NCBI GenBank assembly: GCA_964017065.1
Contig: OZ024785.1
Location: forward strand, 15,611,757-15,675,756
Length of the DNA stretch: 64,000 nucleotides
Direction: 5' to 3'
From: Haliclona indistincta
Lineage: Eukaryota; Porifera; Demospongiae; Haplosclerida; Chalinidae
Under the pieces are notes generated by a model, which was not told the origin of the DNA, did no database searches, and saw only the letters and a program-made list of their open reading frames with translations. A program made the position numbers and the translations under genes. This document shows, in pieces, positions 45,380-58,900 of this stretch (position 1 is its first letter; every line of letters starts with the position of its first letter).

Positions 45380-46465
45380 ACACGACGAGCTCGCCATGTA
45401 AAGACAAAACACGATCGAGTTTTTACAATTTTTCTTTAGTTGTGTCATAGATAATACAGTACAAGTGGATACGCAACGGGGTAATAAACGGAGGGGTCCA
45501 CGGAAATCTGTTGAAACACTCGCTGCATCGGGCGTGGGCGTGTTGCACAAAGTTGTAAAGTTGTTTCTACGGTTCTGAGGAGCGGGTAGAAGCTGAATCA
45601 AATAGCACACGTGTTCATTTGCTATTGAAGAAGAGGCTGTTTCTGTAAATAGCCTTGTTATAATTGCTAGGCTGCAAATTTCGCCGTTTTTTCCTGAAAT
45701 CCTGTGTTACGGTTACTTTGTGTTAGATTACAGAGCTGGTTTGTGTAGTGCTGGTTTGTTGTATGTTTTTAGGTAGCTTATTGTGTAGTGCATTGGGTCA
45801 AAATACTATTCGAGCGCTACGCTTCGTAGAGAACAGTAGATACGCCGCCAAGTAGCAGGGAACAAGCTTGTTGTTACGTTTTTTTGTGTTAGATTATTGG
45901 CAAGACTGATAATACCAGGACTTCATAAGCAATGCCAGCGAATACCAACATCCTTGCTTTACTGCGTCAAAATACGTTTGTACGCGCAAAAAAAATCAAG
46001 GAGCTCAATATCTTGTCTTGAGTACAAACCACTTCTGCTGCAGCCATTCATTTCTTGTAAATGTTTGGAAACGTCCGTGTTACCCGATGCAGTGATTGTC
46101 TCACCCCGGATAGCAATATACGGGCTCGTTGCGTATCCACTTGTACTGTATTATCTATGGTTGTGTGAAAAGTACGAAGCTAAAACTGCTCCTGCAAGCT
46201 CATCTTGCATTCTTGGAGGAGCCTGCGTATCGATTTCGCCGAGCAATGCTCGTACGTGATACTGCAGCTACGTTCTGTCAGACAGTACAGAGTACGCAGC
46301 TGTAGTATCGCGTACGAGTATTGCTCGGCGAAATCCATACGCAGGCTCCTCCACAGATAGTAGATAAGCTTGCACGAGCAGTTTTAGCTTCGTGCTTTTC
46401 ACACAACTAAAGAAAAATTGTAAAAACTCGATCGTGTTTAGTCTTCCCATGGCGAGCTCGTCGTT
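45380..46465. repeat. Large nested inverted repeat upstream of RPTP D
   Basis: The segment 45383-45480 is the reverse complement of two separated blocks, 46408-46465 (AAAAACTCGATCGTGTTT, GGCGAGCTCGTCG) and 46127-46158 (TTGCGTATCCACTTGTACTG). Between those two blocks sits a second palindrome, 46159-46410, with ~110-bp arms (GGAGGAGCCTGCGTAT pairs with its complement). The left arm therefore represents the empty site for the inner palindrome. Confidence 0.85.
46159..46410. mobile_element. ~250-bp foldback element nested in an inverted repeat
   Basis: The arms TTGTGTGAAAAG, CGAAGCTAAAACTGCTC and ATTTCGCCGAGCAAT are complemented at 46262-46410. It is missing from the paralogous inverted copy at 45383-45480, where TATTATCTAT joins directly to the ACACAACTAAAG equivalent. 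Confidence 0.8.
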
Positions 46466-46599
46466 CCGTGGTGGCGAACACTACGTGGCTCAGTGAAGCT
46501 TGCTATTATTGATGCCTATCTATAGACAAACAAAGCGCACACTGCATCTCCGTCTGCACAGATATACTTGGCTAAAAAGAAATAGCCATTTGTAAAGTC

Positions 46600-49500
46600 A
46601 TGAATCTCATTAAAACGGTATCCCGCCACCTTAAACTGTGTGTGTTACTGCTCTTGTGCTGGTCCTCCTCAGCTGAAGATGATGGTGGCTGTAGTCCTGA
46701 TCCTCCCAACGCATTGATGCCTAGTCATCCAAATAACCTGCTGAGCAACAAGGTGCCTAAGATACTGGCTAGTGATGGAATATTTCGACCAGTGATTGGA
46801 GGATATGGCACAGATACATGGGCAGTGTTCAGTGAGTCTCAGGTTAGGCAGTTTGGTCTGTGGTGTCAAGTTAGACAAGTGAACACTAATAATATGCCAG
46901 ACAGCAACATTGGAGACTGGTACTATCCTACATCTAGTGGCTTTACTATGCTTACCAACACTACTAATGATGGCACTCCATACCAGTCACTGAAATGTAC
47001 TAACCAAATTGGACTAGTAGTGGATAGTGACGTGACCAACTACCAGGGTATTGTGAGGTGTACCACTACTGTACCTGGACTGAACACTGATAGTAACTAC
47101 ATGGCAGTGTATAATGATAGTGTGTTTGGAACTTTGAGAACAGGTTAGTCAGGTCAGGATTTGATGTTCTTATTTTATCTTTATGCATGCAGCTGGTCCC
47201 ATAGTGGACTCTACCATGACACTCTCCATACTCTCATCACGAGATGCTGATCCTAACATTATGTTCAGACTCTCCTTCAATATATCATTTGGACTACCAT
47301 CACGTATCGAATGCACTCGTGATAGTAGTACTATACTCAGTGGGAGAGGAATTGTATCAGGAGTAGATTATGAGGTGATCAGGTCTCAGTATATCAGTAG
47401 CTCACAACCAGACATGACTCGTCTGTCATTCAATCAAACACGACCAAGAATAGGAGCAACATATCAATGTACTGTAACTGTTGAAGGACGTCGAAACATT
47501 GCATCTGGTAGTACTGGTGTTTATGATTATGATGTACTGGGTAGTGGTACCTCTAGTATCACAGTGACTGGTGAGTGACTGCAGTACTGCTCACTACTAG
47601 TCCTCCTCTTCTCATCAGTTGCAGGCACACCCACTGCTGTCACTGCCAACAGGACTGGCTACAACTCTGTCCTGGTCTCCTGGACTGCCCCATCACCAGT
47701 ACCAGCTGGCTATGAGGTGTTCTACCAGACAGCATCAGCTGGAGTGAGCAGCAGACTCAGCGGAGGGACCACTAGCAACACTGAGCTGACACTGACTGGA
47801 CTAACACTGGGAGAGACATACTCCATCTTTGTAGTTGCCTTTGACACAGATGAATTTCCCAGTGCCCACAGCAACACAGCTACCATTCTGATACGTTAGT
47901 CGACAGTGCGTGATTGTTTCAGCAATGTTTTTCATTGTAGCTGACCAACTGCCTCAACTAAATGATGACCTATCACTCACTCCTACCACCTCCTCTATCA
48001 TGGTGTCATGGAGTCCTCCTCAGTTTCCTCCTGACAGCTACAATGTATCTTACTCTTGTCAGTTGTTGTGTGTCTCTGAACTATATCTATCATCATCAGA
48101 TACTGTTAATGGATCAGTCACTACCCACACCATTACCTCTCTCAATGCTGGTAGTAATTGTACTATCAGTGTAACAGCTGTGTATGGTAGTAACACCAGT
48201 AACTCAATCACATCATCTACTAACACAACGCCAACAGGTATATAACATTTTGTGATTCATTATGCTTGCATTCTCCTAATACAGCTCCTAATTTTGCTCC
48301 TGAAGGACTTGAGCACACATCAGTGGAAAGCATTTCACTCACTCTACTGTGGGAGACAGTACCTTGTTTTAATTACAGTGGACCCATCACTGGATACAGA
48401 CTGAACTACACATATAGCAATAGCACCTTTACTGTTAACAATACTTTAGTATTACAAGACACAACACATGAGCTGACAGGACTGACACCATTTATTAACT
48501 ACACCGTTCAATTTCATGTGGCAGCAATCAATGCCAATGGGACTGGACCATATGCAAACAAAGCATTTACTGTTGTGACACTACAAGATGGTGAGCTAGT
48601 GCATTATGATTACCGTATAGCTAGAAATTTTGGTGGACAAACTTTTGGCGAATGTCCCAGATTTTGCATTTGGCGACTAATATTTTGGCGCCCAACGCCT
48701 GGCTCGTGTATTGCTGTAAGAGTTTGGCGACTAATATTTTGGAGGATGCTTGATGATTCGCCAAATTTGCCAAAATTTTAGTCCACCAAAATATCTAGCT
48801 GTACATTATACACATTCATATACATTTTACATACTACAGTTCCTGGTCCAGTGTCTGATCTATCAGCCAGCCCAGAAGTGGTTCAGCTCACTATCTCATG
48901 GATTCCTCCCTCAGAGCCCAATGGAGTCGTCATTGCATATGAAGTGTATTCTAACAGCAGTGGTTACACTAACACATCAGCCACACAGCTCACACTGAGG
49001 GACCTCTCTCCCAACACTGTTGTTACATACAGTGTCAGAGCATACACTATCATAGGACCAGGAGCTAGTGTGACCGGTCAAGCATCTACTGGAAGTGTCC
49101 GTGAGTTCACTCTTGACACATGTACTTGCTTTAAATTCTCAATAATTAATTAGCTCCTGATGTTAGTGGAGTGTCAGCAGAGGTACTGAACAACACTGCT
49201 GTGACCATCTTCTGGACTCGAGTCAACATTACAGTAGTGGAGTATTACACTGTACACTATATTACCAATGGGTGGATCAATATCACTACACTCACCTTCC
49301 CAGCGAGTGCCTCCTCTGGAGTAGTGTCAGGACTGCAGGAAGGACGGCAGTACCAGTTCAGTGTCACAGTTACACTCAATGTCAGAGGAGAGTTGTTTAG
49401 TGATTTGCCCAATTTCACACAAGCAACAAGAATACTCAGTGAGTCACATACATGTACTTAAAATTACCATTTTACTTTTAATCACAGTACCAACTGAATC

Positions 49501-52500
49501 TGTAACTGAGATATCACAAGCTCCTGAACCATTAGGTGCATGCATGAACTAGATACTCAATTAATATTATTATTCCTATACAGCAATACCAGCGGCTGGT
49601 GGAGCCATTGCTGCTTTGATTCTTATCTTAATTATATCAATAACTATTGTGGTAGTGATTGTTGTTGTGAGGTAAGGTACTGAGGAATAGATATCATCAT
49701 TAATCAAGAATTATGCACTTCAGAAAAAAGAAATCAAATTCATTTGCTGTTCGATATTTGAAAGAAGGACCAAAAGTTGACTTACATCATATTGAAGATG
49801 GGCCTCAGTATGCTGTTGGTGAGTGAAATGTAATGTTTATTGTGCAAATCAGGATTCAATTTCCCTGGCCTGCAGTGGCTAGTAAGCCATCAATACCAGT
49901 GTTTCCTGAGGACAGTATCAGTGTAGTGGAGGGTAGGAATGTGGTACTACCAGTGAAGATCATTGGTCAGTCCTCTCTCACATGGTACCATGACAACACT
50001 CGTCTGGGCAGTGACTATGCTCATGAGATATCCAGTGATGGTAGTCTAACCATCATCACAGCAGAGATGAGTCACTTAGGAACCTATCGACTAGTGGCTA
50101 GTAACAATGAGGGAGCTGTTGAGAAACAGGTCCAACTGAGTGTGATCAATGAAGAGGATGAAGACACACTACCATCAGCTGTGCAGACAGCAGAGGAGAG
50201 CGAACCAATCCCTGTGACAGGGTTTGGTCAGTATGTGTCTCAGAACCATGCTAACACAAACCATGGCTTCACTCAGTTATATAAAGTAAGCCTGTATTAT
50301 CTGTCAATAGCCAATGATCACATTTTCTCTCATGCAGTCTCTTGATAGTGGTGAAAGTGATCACTCAGTTACAGTTGGTGTTACTGCAACCAATAAACCA
50401 TTCAACAGATTCAAAAACATTACAGTCTGTGAGTCTAATACATGTGCACTCAAAGAATAAATCATTGTTGAGCACATATTTCATTTTAGATGATGACAAT
50501 CGTATCATACTGCAACCACTCAGTGGGTGTGCTGATTGTTCAAGAGACTACATCAATGCCTCATATGTTGATGTAAGCTAATGGTTCAATTTCTGTGCAC
50601 AAACAAGAATAATGAAAAATCATATTTTACAAATTGACACGCTCTAGTGATATAGAGTGTAAACATTGATTGTTGATCATGTGAACTTCTTGTTGCTAAC
50701 TGTTAAACAAAATAATAATAAACACGATAAATTAGCATGTGTGTGTTTACAAATACTTGAGTGACATAAACTAATGTGTTTACGAGTGACCATCACTATA
50801 CTATCCTCCAATGTAGGGATATGAAACACCACAAAAATTCATTGCTTGTCAAGGTAAAGGCTGTTTCTTTGAAAACCATTAAGATAACCACAGAATAACA
50901 TTGGCTGTTATCATTCAATGTGTAACACACAGGACCTCTCAGTACAACAGCAGTTGACTTTTGGCGAATGATATGGCAAGAAAAATGCTGTACAGTTGTC
51001 ATGGTAACTAACCTCAAAGAAGACAAGAAGACCAAGTGCCATCAGTACTGGTCTGAGGATGGTTCCAAGAGCTTTGGACCATTCACAGTGACCACTACAG
51101 ACCAACAAGTGTTCGCTGATTATACCATTCGCCTACTGCAACTGGAAGTGAGCTAGTTAACTTTATTCTTCAATCTTGTATTGCTTGCTCTCTCAGCTTG
51201 AAGGGAGTTCAGAGTTCTCTCGTATGATAACTCAATATCACTTCACCTCATGGCCTGATCATGGTGTACCAGAGTATGCCACACCCATACTGGCTTATCA
51301 TCACCGCATCAAGAAGGATCACAGACGATCAAAAGGACCAATGATAGTACACTGCAGGTGAGCTGCATCACTGTGGTTTAATGACAGTGCTTTATTGTAC
51401 TGCAGTGCTGGAGTGGGTCGTACAGGATCATTCATAGCCATTGACATCATCCTAGAGCAGGCTGAGAAGGAGAAGAGAGTGGATGTGTCAGGAGTCATTA
51501 ATAAGATGAGACACCAGCGCATGAAGATGGTCCAGACAGCTGTGAGTAATGTCTTTATTATGACAAATATACAGACGTCAATTTTTAGAAATTGATATTA
51601 TTGGCCAAAATACGTACACAGGTGCCTAAATTTAAACTAACAAAGTTCATTCCGAGCCAACTAAACTATAATATTTCAGATTTAAACTTTAGTCTAGTTG
51701 CTGATTAAAATACTATATTTTTTTCTGTTGTTGCAGGATCAATTCATGTTTATTCATGATGTGATATTGGAGTCAGTGATGTGTGGAGACACTCAGGTCA
51801 ACTCATGTGATCTGAGACCATCTATTAGACGATTGACAGACAAAGATGTTCAAACTGGTAAAACTGGTTTTGAGACACAGTTTGAGGTAATGCATGCATT
51901 GATCAAAGTGCATAATGGTCATGAATATTGTCGCAGACACTGAACCAAGTGACTCCTAAACCCAGTGAAGTGAAGGCGCTGGCTGCAACACAGCATAAGA
52001 ACAAGAACCGCTCAATGGAGTTCCCTCCTCGTAAGGAGATAGATAAATGCCTTTAGCCAGAGTCTTCTCTTTTCTCAGCTGACAAGCATCGTGTGTATTT
52101 GAAAGGAGTTGTTCCAGACTACATTCATGCTACTGCAGTTAATGTAAACACTTTATTATTAGCACACTTTGTATTACTGATTGTGTTTAGAGATACAAGC
52201 AGAAGAAGGCATTCATTGTGGCTCAGAGTCCAATGGAGAGTACCACTAGAGACTTCTGGAAGATGATAGTGGAGAGAGAGTGCAGAGTTGTTGTGATGCT
52301 GTGTGGTCTTGAAGAGGATGGGAATGTACATTTTACAACAGCTATGATTTTTTAACAAATTGTATTATTATTACAGGAGGTATGTCATCAGTACTGGCCT
52401 GATGTCTCAGTTAAAATTCAGAAAGTCAATGAACTCAGTGTTGAAACAAAAATTGAGAATAACTGCAGTGACTACAATGAGAGGATACTGGTTGTTACTG

Positions 52501-53041
52501 ACAAGGTATAATACAGCTTACATAACGTTATCCATGAATTATTTTGTCACAGTCTGGTAAGAGCCATGAGGTGACTCAGTTCCATATACTGAACTGGAGC
52601 TCTCTATCCAAGAGCTCTAGTACTCTACTACAGACCATCATCACTGTGATAGAGGAGGTTAACAAGGTGCAGCGCAGGACTGACAACAAACCCATTGTGG
52701 TCCACTGCAGGTCAGCAGCACTAGCCATCACTACCAACACATGATGATCCTCTCCTCCTGGCATGCAGTGACACTGTCAGCAGGTCAGGGATGTTCTGTG
52801 CCATAGCTACCACCATTGATCGCTGCAAGACTGAGAGTGTGGTGGATGTGTTCCAGGTGGTGAAGGCCCAGCGTATCCAGAAGCCAGGTCTTGTTCTCAC
52901 AGTGGTACGTACCATATCACTCAAACCTCTCATCACTCATTGAGGTCACAATCTCATTCACTACAGGAGCAGTACCAGTTTGTGTTTGAGGCTGTCCTCA
53001 GATTCCTGGAGTCCTTTGAAACATACTCCAACTTCAAATGA
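46600..53041 (+). CDS. Receptor tyrosine phosphatase D (five FN3), intact
   Basis: Twenty-five exons, all in frame (1550 aa): 46600-47143, 47193-47570, 47619-47894, 47941-48237, 48285-48590, 48840-49100, 49154-49438, 49488-49535, 49584-49671, 49724-49818, 49876-50285, 50338-50428, 50490-50572, 50817-50853, 50933-51147, 51197-51357, 51406-51541, 51737-51886, 51937-52030, 52079-52143, 52191-52325, 52377-52505, 52553-52710, 52769-52904, 52967-53041. Signal peptide 1-25 is unlike the other copies at its start (MNLIKTVSRHLK). Then Ig1, Ig2 (to ~307), FN3 308-782, short linker, TM ~799-827, RKKKSN, DGPQYAV, Cys-less Ig ~860-950, D1 with WPD and HCSAGVGRTG (Cys1191), D2 with HCSDTVSRSG (Cys1480) and no WPD Asp. 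In D2 the usual GYKQKK is RYKQKK, because the exon at 52191 opens with AGA. Its promoter must lie in the inserted island. Confidence 0.92.
48615..48804. mobile_element. ~190-bp MITE in an RPTP D FN3 intron
   Basis: The ends GTATAGCTAGAAATTTTGGT and CCAAAATATCTAGCTGTAC are inverted, and the inner TTTGGCGACTAATATTTTGG is repeated. The same insertion is present at the same place in RPTP E (58014-58202) and absent from B. Confidence 0.85.
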
Positions 53042-53784
53042 TTTTTTAACTTAACGCAATTGTGATGCAGCTGACTATCAACATTATAGTGAAGTTGTAG
53101 TGAGACAAAATATTCAGTAAACAATAGTGTGAAAGTGTTAGATAGAAGAACTGTGAGTATCTTTATAGATTGCTGTATGTAGAAGTAATTGTGAGAGATA
53201 ATTGAACATTATACTTGATAGTATACACAATAATATTGTCTATCAAGTCACTCATTGTATTGGCTGATTGATCCTTTTTGCTCTCATTTTATTAATAATG
53301 CATGTACATGTCTGCTTCAATTTCAATAGGATGATCAGAACTGAACTCTACACCATTCATCACTTCAGCATTATATACTATTAAGTTATTCTCATGTGTT
53401 ATAGTATATAGCTGCTGATCCATTATAGCTATTTGTCAGAGGATTGAAAAGCATAATAGTACTCTTAAACTCAAAATTGACCTTATTGAAAAAGGTTTTT
53501 TAAAGAAGTGAGCTACTTATTAATTTACACATGAATACGTGATACGAGTTTGTGTGATACGTAGTTTTCATAATAATATGTGTCACTACGTGTGATCTAG
53601 TGGTGCTAGTAAATAAATAGACCAGTTGCACCTATCAAAGAGCAACTTCAATGAATAATAATTATTATTCATGACAATGAGTTATAAAGTAGCATCAATG
53701 TATAAGGAGATAGCCAGGGCATCCAATCTAAAATTTACTGTCACAAAATTTAATGTTCAGTGAGATTGTATTCTCAGTGACAGG
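53042..53784. other. Spacer after RPTP D
   Basis: No gene is visible. Close to the B and E 3' flanks over the first ~200 bp, then to the second half of the B spacer (23565-24060). Confidence 0.6.
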
Positions 53785-54852
53785 GTTTGACCTGAACATA
53801 TAAGAACTGCTCACTGTGGTTTCCAGCAGTTAACCAATGTCAAGACACAATGTTCAAAAGGTATGTAGATGCATGTGTTGGTATAATGGTTACATCTTTA
53901 TAAACCCCTGCATGCATAACCATACAAACCCTGCTTCCTTACGATTTTTAAATACATTTGTATTGTACAGATTTACTTGGGCAACAGTAAGCATACATGA
54001 TATAATTGCATCATTAGTCATTACCAAGGAGGTTGTATGTGTGTCACTATAAACTTCTTATTACTAATAGCTATGCATAACTCCTTCCCTTGGCATGGCT
54101 TTGTGATTTCTCTTTGAAAAATTTCTAATAGAATTCTCTTCATGGAGTTATATGGTCATGCAGTAACTGGTTGAGTAAGTGCATAAAAGTAGTGAGTGAG
54201 CATGTTGCACTACTGTTCTGTTCACTCATGTTGCACTACTGTTCTGAAGGTATGACATACTTCCTCTGATTGTTGCTGTTATTGCTACTACAGTATATAG
54301 CATGCCTAGGGCATGTGTTCATTACAACTTTAGTTTTGCATAATTATACTAGAGGTTTATAATGTTATCTGATTATTTATTTCAGTTTCTACTCATAACT
54401 AATTATACGGTTTCTCATGGCACTATGGTGTATGCATGCGCTTAAACTGTATGAGATATGACAGTGCTACAGTTGTATATGCATGCATGCACAGTGTGAT
54501 ACACAGACATACACAGAATAGACTAGGGCAAGCTTCATCGACACCAATTAATCATGTGGCCCCTTTTTCTCCTACCATTCATAGAACCTCCTATGTCATT
54601 GGTTAGAGCAGTCTGTACCTTGTGTGCCGTTGTTTGTTTTTGACTACTTGAAAAGAATTAAGACACCTAGAGAGATTTTGTTAAACTTGCATGCATTGTA
54701 CAAAATAACAATAACAATAACAACCAAAACAATAACATATTAACCTAACATAATTTATTATGCAAACTCAAAATCTGTGTTGTCATAATTTACATTTCGT
54801 TTTACAAACATGTTTTTGCCTTTTCCACCCTTAGTACATCCCTCCCTCCCTA

Positions 54853-54938
<86 letters not shown>

Positions 54939-55815
54939 ATTCTCCTCTCTCTTTGCTGACCAACTGCATGCAGATATTTAAAAATTGTTGTATAGCTATA
55001 CACCATGTGTTATGGACTTGCCTCAGTGTATGTTACTATAGAGTTGTTGTTGTTTTTATGCAGTTACATTCCACAGGTGGTAAACTGAAACCATTATCAA
55101 GTGAACTGCATAGTCAAGGAATGGAGGCACATCACTGTTTTCAACACTTAGGCAAGAGTATTACCAAACAAAGATTCCTGATTCCAACACATACAGTTTG
55201 TCTTGCCTGTGGAGGACATGGCTACTCACTAGCCAGCCAGAGAAGCCAGTGGTATACCAGACCTGTATGTCAACTATACTGCAGCACAGACTTATGAGGG
55301 AGAGAACACAGTGCTGTATCTACAGACAGCTAGGTACTGTATCATGTCATACTATCATGAATTGAGTGTTACTGTTGTCACTAGATATCTTCATGAGATG
55401 TTCAACCAACAGCTCACTCAGTCTCAGCTTCCTCCCAATATTGCCTACCTTGCTAGTGACTTCCCCAAACACACCTCCTGTGCTGCTCACTCACCAGACC
55501 AGTTCTCTGATCCTCACTTTTTTCTGATCATGCAGGTGAGTGAGTGTAAGTGGTTGTAGTCATGAGGTGCTTTGAGTACCATCAGGCATGAAGCATGCAG
55601 TTCCTCTGGTGGATGCATTTGACATTCCTGATGCAGTGTTGAACTCTGCTCTGGGACGATATGATGGTGATGTGTATCGGCACCTGTATGAGTGGGCTCA
55701 GAAGGCTCCTAGAAACAAGTCAGAGGTGAGTAGTTGAAGCAGCTGTGACTATCAACAAGTTCCCTCCATCAGGTTCATGATGTCTACTACAAGTACCTCA
55801 GACCACTGATAAAAT
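53785..55815 (+). pseudogene. Acyl-CoA oxidase relic before RPTP E
   Basis: Exon 6 trace (CCAGCAGTTAACCAATGTC, ~53824), broken exon 7 (~54370-54540), exon 9 block 55063-55125, and exon 10 from ~55205 with an inserted AGCCAGAGA stretch that shifts frame before SGIPDLY but still carries the TYEGENTV sequence. The deletion joint ATGCAGGTGAG (~55533) removes the end of exon 10 and exons 11-12, as in the relic before C. Exon 13 copy 55586-55724 has extra bases at its start; last exon 55772-55815. Confidence 0.87.
54843..54937 (+). repeat. CT microsatellite
   Basis: About 95 bp of (CT)n, at the same position in the relic as the tract at 25181-25385. Confidence 0.93.
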
Positions 55816-55994
55816 CAATGTCTTATTCGTCAAATCAGTATCCTTTTCGCTTTTAAATTGTACTGTTGGTATAGTGTCTCCTCACATACCAGGAAAACAA
55901 ATTATTTCCTCATAACAGGTTATTTAATTTTAATGTTATGATTTGCTACATAAGAGGTTGTACTGTATAATAGTATCCATATCTAACACTAATC

Positions 55995-58900
55995 ATGTCA
56001 AGTAACATCAAGATAGTACTGTCTGTGTTGCTGCTCGTGTGCTGGTTCTCCTCAGCTGAAGATGATGGTGGCTGTATTCCTGATCCTCCCAACACATTTA
56101 TGCCTAGTAGACTTGCTGGCTTGCTGAGCAACAATGTACCTAAGATACTGGCTAATAATGGAAAATTTCGACCAGTGATTGGAGGATATGGCACAGATCC
56201 ATTGACAGTGTTCAGTGAGTCTCAGGTTAGGCAGTTTGGTCTGTGGTGTCAAGTTAAACAAGTCAACACTAATAACAGCAACATTGGAGACTGGTACTAT
56301 CCTACATCTAGTGGCTTTACCATGCTTACCAACACTACTAATGATGACACTCCATACCAGTCACTGAAATGTACTAACCAAATTGGACTAGTAGTGGATA
56401 GTGACGTGACCAACTACCAGGGTATTGTGAGGTGTACCACTACTGTACCTGGACTGAGCACTGATAGTACTAGTTTCTACATGGCAGTGTATAAAGATAG
56501 TGTGTTTGAAGCTTTGAGAACAGGTTAGTCAGGTCAGGATTAAAATTTCTTAACTTTATCTTTATGCATGCAGCTGGTCCCATAGTGGACTCTACCATGA
56601 CACTCTCCATACTCTCATCACGAGATGCTGCTCCTGACATTGTGTTCAGACTCTCCTTCAATATATCATTTGGACTACCATCACGTATCCATTGTACTCG
56701 TGATAGTAGTACTATATACGGTGGAACTGTGCATGGACTCGGAAGAGGAATTGTGTCAGGAGTAGATTATGAGGTGATCAGGTCTCAGTATATCAGTAGC
56801 TCACAACCTGACGTGACTTGTCTGTCATTCAATCAAATACGACCAAGAATAGCAGCAACATATCAATGTACTGTAACTGTTGAAGGACGTGAAAACATTG
56901 CATCTGGTAGCACTGGTAGTTATGATTTTGATGTACTGGGTAGTGGCACCTCTAGTATCACAGTGACTGGTGAGTGACTGCAGTACTGCTCACTACTAGT
57001 CCTCCTCTCCTCATCAGTTGCAGGCACACCCACTGCTGTCACTGCCAACAGGACTGGCTACAACTCTGTCCTGGTCTCCTGGACTGCCCCATCACCAGTA
57101 CCAGCTGGCTATGAGGTGTTCTACCAGACAGCATCAGCTGGAGTGAGTAGCAGACTCAGTGGAGGGACCACTAGCAACACTGAGCTGACACTGACTGGAC
57201 TAACACTGGGAGAGACATACTCCATCTTTGTAGTGGCCTTTGACACAGATGAATTTCCCAGTGCTCACAGCATCACAGCTACCATTTTGATACGTTAGTT
57301 GATAGTGCGTGATTGTTTCAGCAATGTTTTTCATTGTAGCTGCCCAACTGCCTCAACTAAGTGATGACCTATCACTCACTCCTACCACTTCCTCTATCAT
57401 GGTGTCATGGAGTCCTCCTCAGTTTCCTCCTGACAGCTACAATGTCTCTTACTCTTGTCAGTTGTTGTGTGTCTCTGAACTATATCTATCATCATCAGAT
57501 ACTGTTAATGGATCAGTCACAACCCACACCATTACCTCTCTCAATGCTGGTAGTAATTGTACTGTCAGTGTAACAGCTGTGTATGGTAGTAGCACCAGTA
57601 ACACAATCACCTCATCTACTAACACAACGCCAACAGGTATATAACATTTTGTGATTCATTATGCTTGCATTCTCCTAATACAGCTCCTAATTTTGCTCCT
57701 GAAGGACTTGAGCACACATCAGTGGAGAGCAAGTCACTCACTCTAATGTGGGACACAGTCCCTTGTTTTAATTACAGTGGACCCATCACTCGCTACAGAT
57801 TGAACTACACACTCAGCAATAGCTCCTTTACTGTTAACAAAAATTTAGAATTAAAAGACACAACACATGAGCTGACAGGACTGACACCATTTACTGACTA
57901 CTCTGTTCAATTTCATGTGGCGGCGATCAACATCAATGGGACTGGACCATATGCTGACAAAGTATTTACTGTTGTGACACTACAAGATGGTGAGCTAGCG
58001 CATTATGATTACCGTATAGCTAGAAATTTTGGTGGACAAAATTTTGGCGAATGTCCCAGATTTTGCGTTTGGCGACTAATATTTTGGCGCCCAACGCCTG
58101 GCTTGCGTATTGCTGTAAGATTTTGGCGACTAATATTTTGGCGGATGGTTGATGATTCGCAAATTTGCCAAAATTTTAGTCCACCAAAATATCTAGCTGT
58201 ATGTTATACACATTTTACATACTACAGTTCCTGGTCCAGTGTCTGATCTATCAGCTACCCCAGAAGTGGTACAACTCACCATCTCATGGAGTCCTCCCTC
58301 AGAGCCCAATGGAGTCATCATTGCATATGAAGTGTATTCTAACAGCAGTGGTTACACTAACACATCAGCCACACAGCTCACACTGAGGGACCTCTCTCCC
58401 AACACTGTTGTTACATACAGTGTCAGAGCATACACTATCATAGGACCAGGAGCTAGTGTGACAGATCAAGCATCTACTGGAAGTGTCCGTGAGTTCACTC
58501 TTGACACATGTATACTTGCTTTAAATTCTCAATAATTAATTAGCTCCTGATGTTAGTGGAGTGTCAGCAGAGGTACTGAACAACACTGCTGTGACGATCA
58601 ACTGGACTCGAGTCAACATTACAGTAGTGGAGTATTACACTGTACACTATATTACCAATGGGTGGATCAATATCACTACACTCACCTTCCCAGCGAGTGC
58701 CTCCTCTGGAGTAGTGTCAGGACTGCAGGAAGGACGGCAGTACCAGTTCAGTGTTACAGTTACGCTTAATGTCAGTGGAAAGTTGTTCAGTGGTTTGCCC
58801 AATTTCACACAAGCAGCAAGAATACTTTGTGAGCTCATATACAAGTACTTAACATTACCATTTACTTTTAGTCACAGTACCAACTGAATCTGTAACTGAG

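Noticed and set aside
45236..45610. 124-codon minus-strand frame near the EGF gene
   Set aside because: It crosses one arm of the inverted repeat and shows no domain, Cys pattern or splice continuation.
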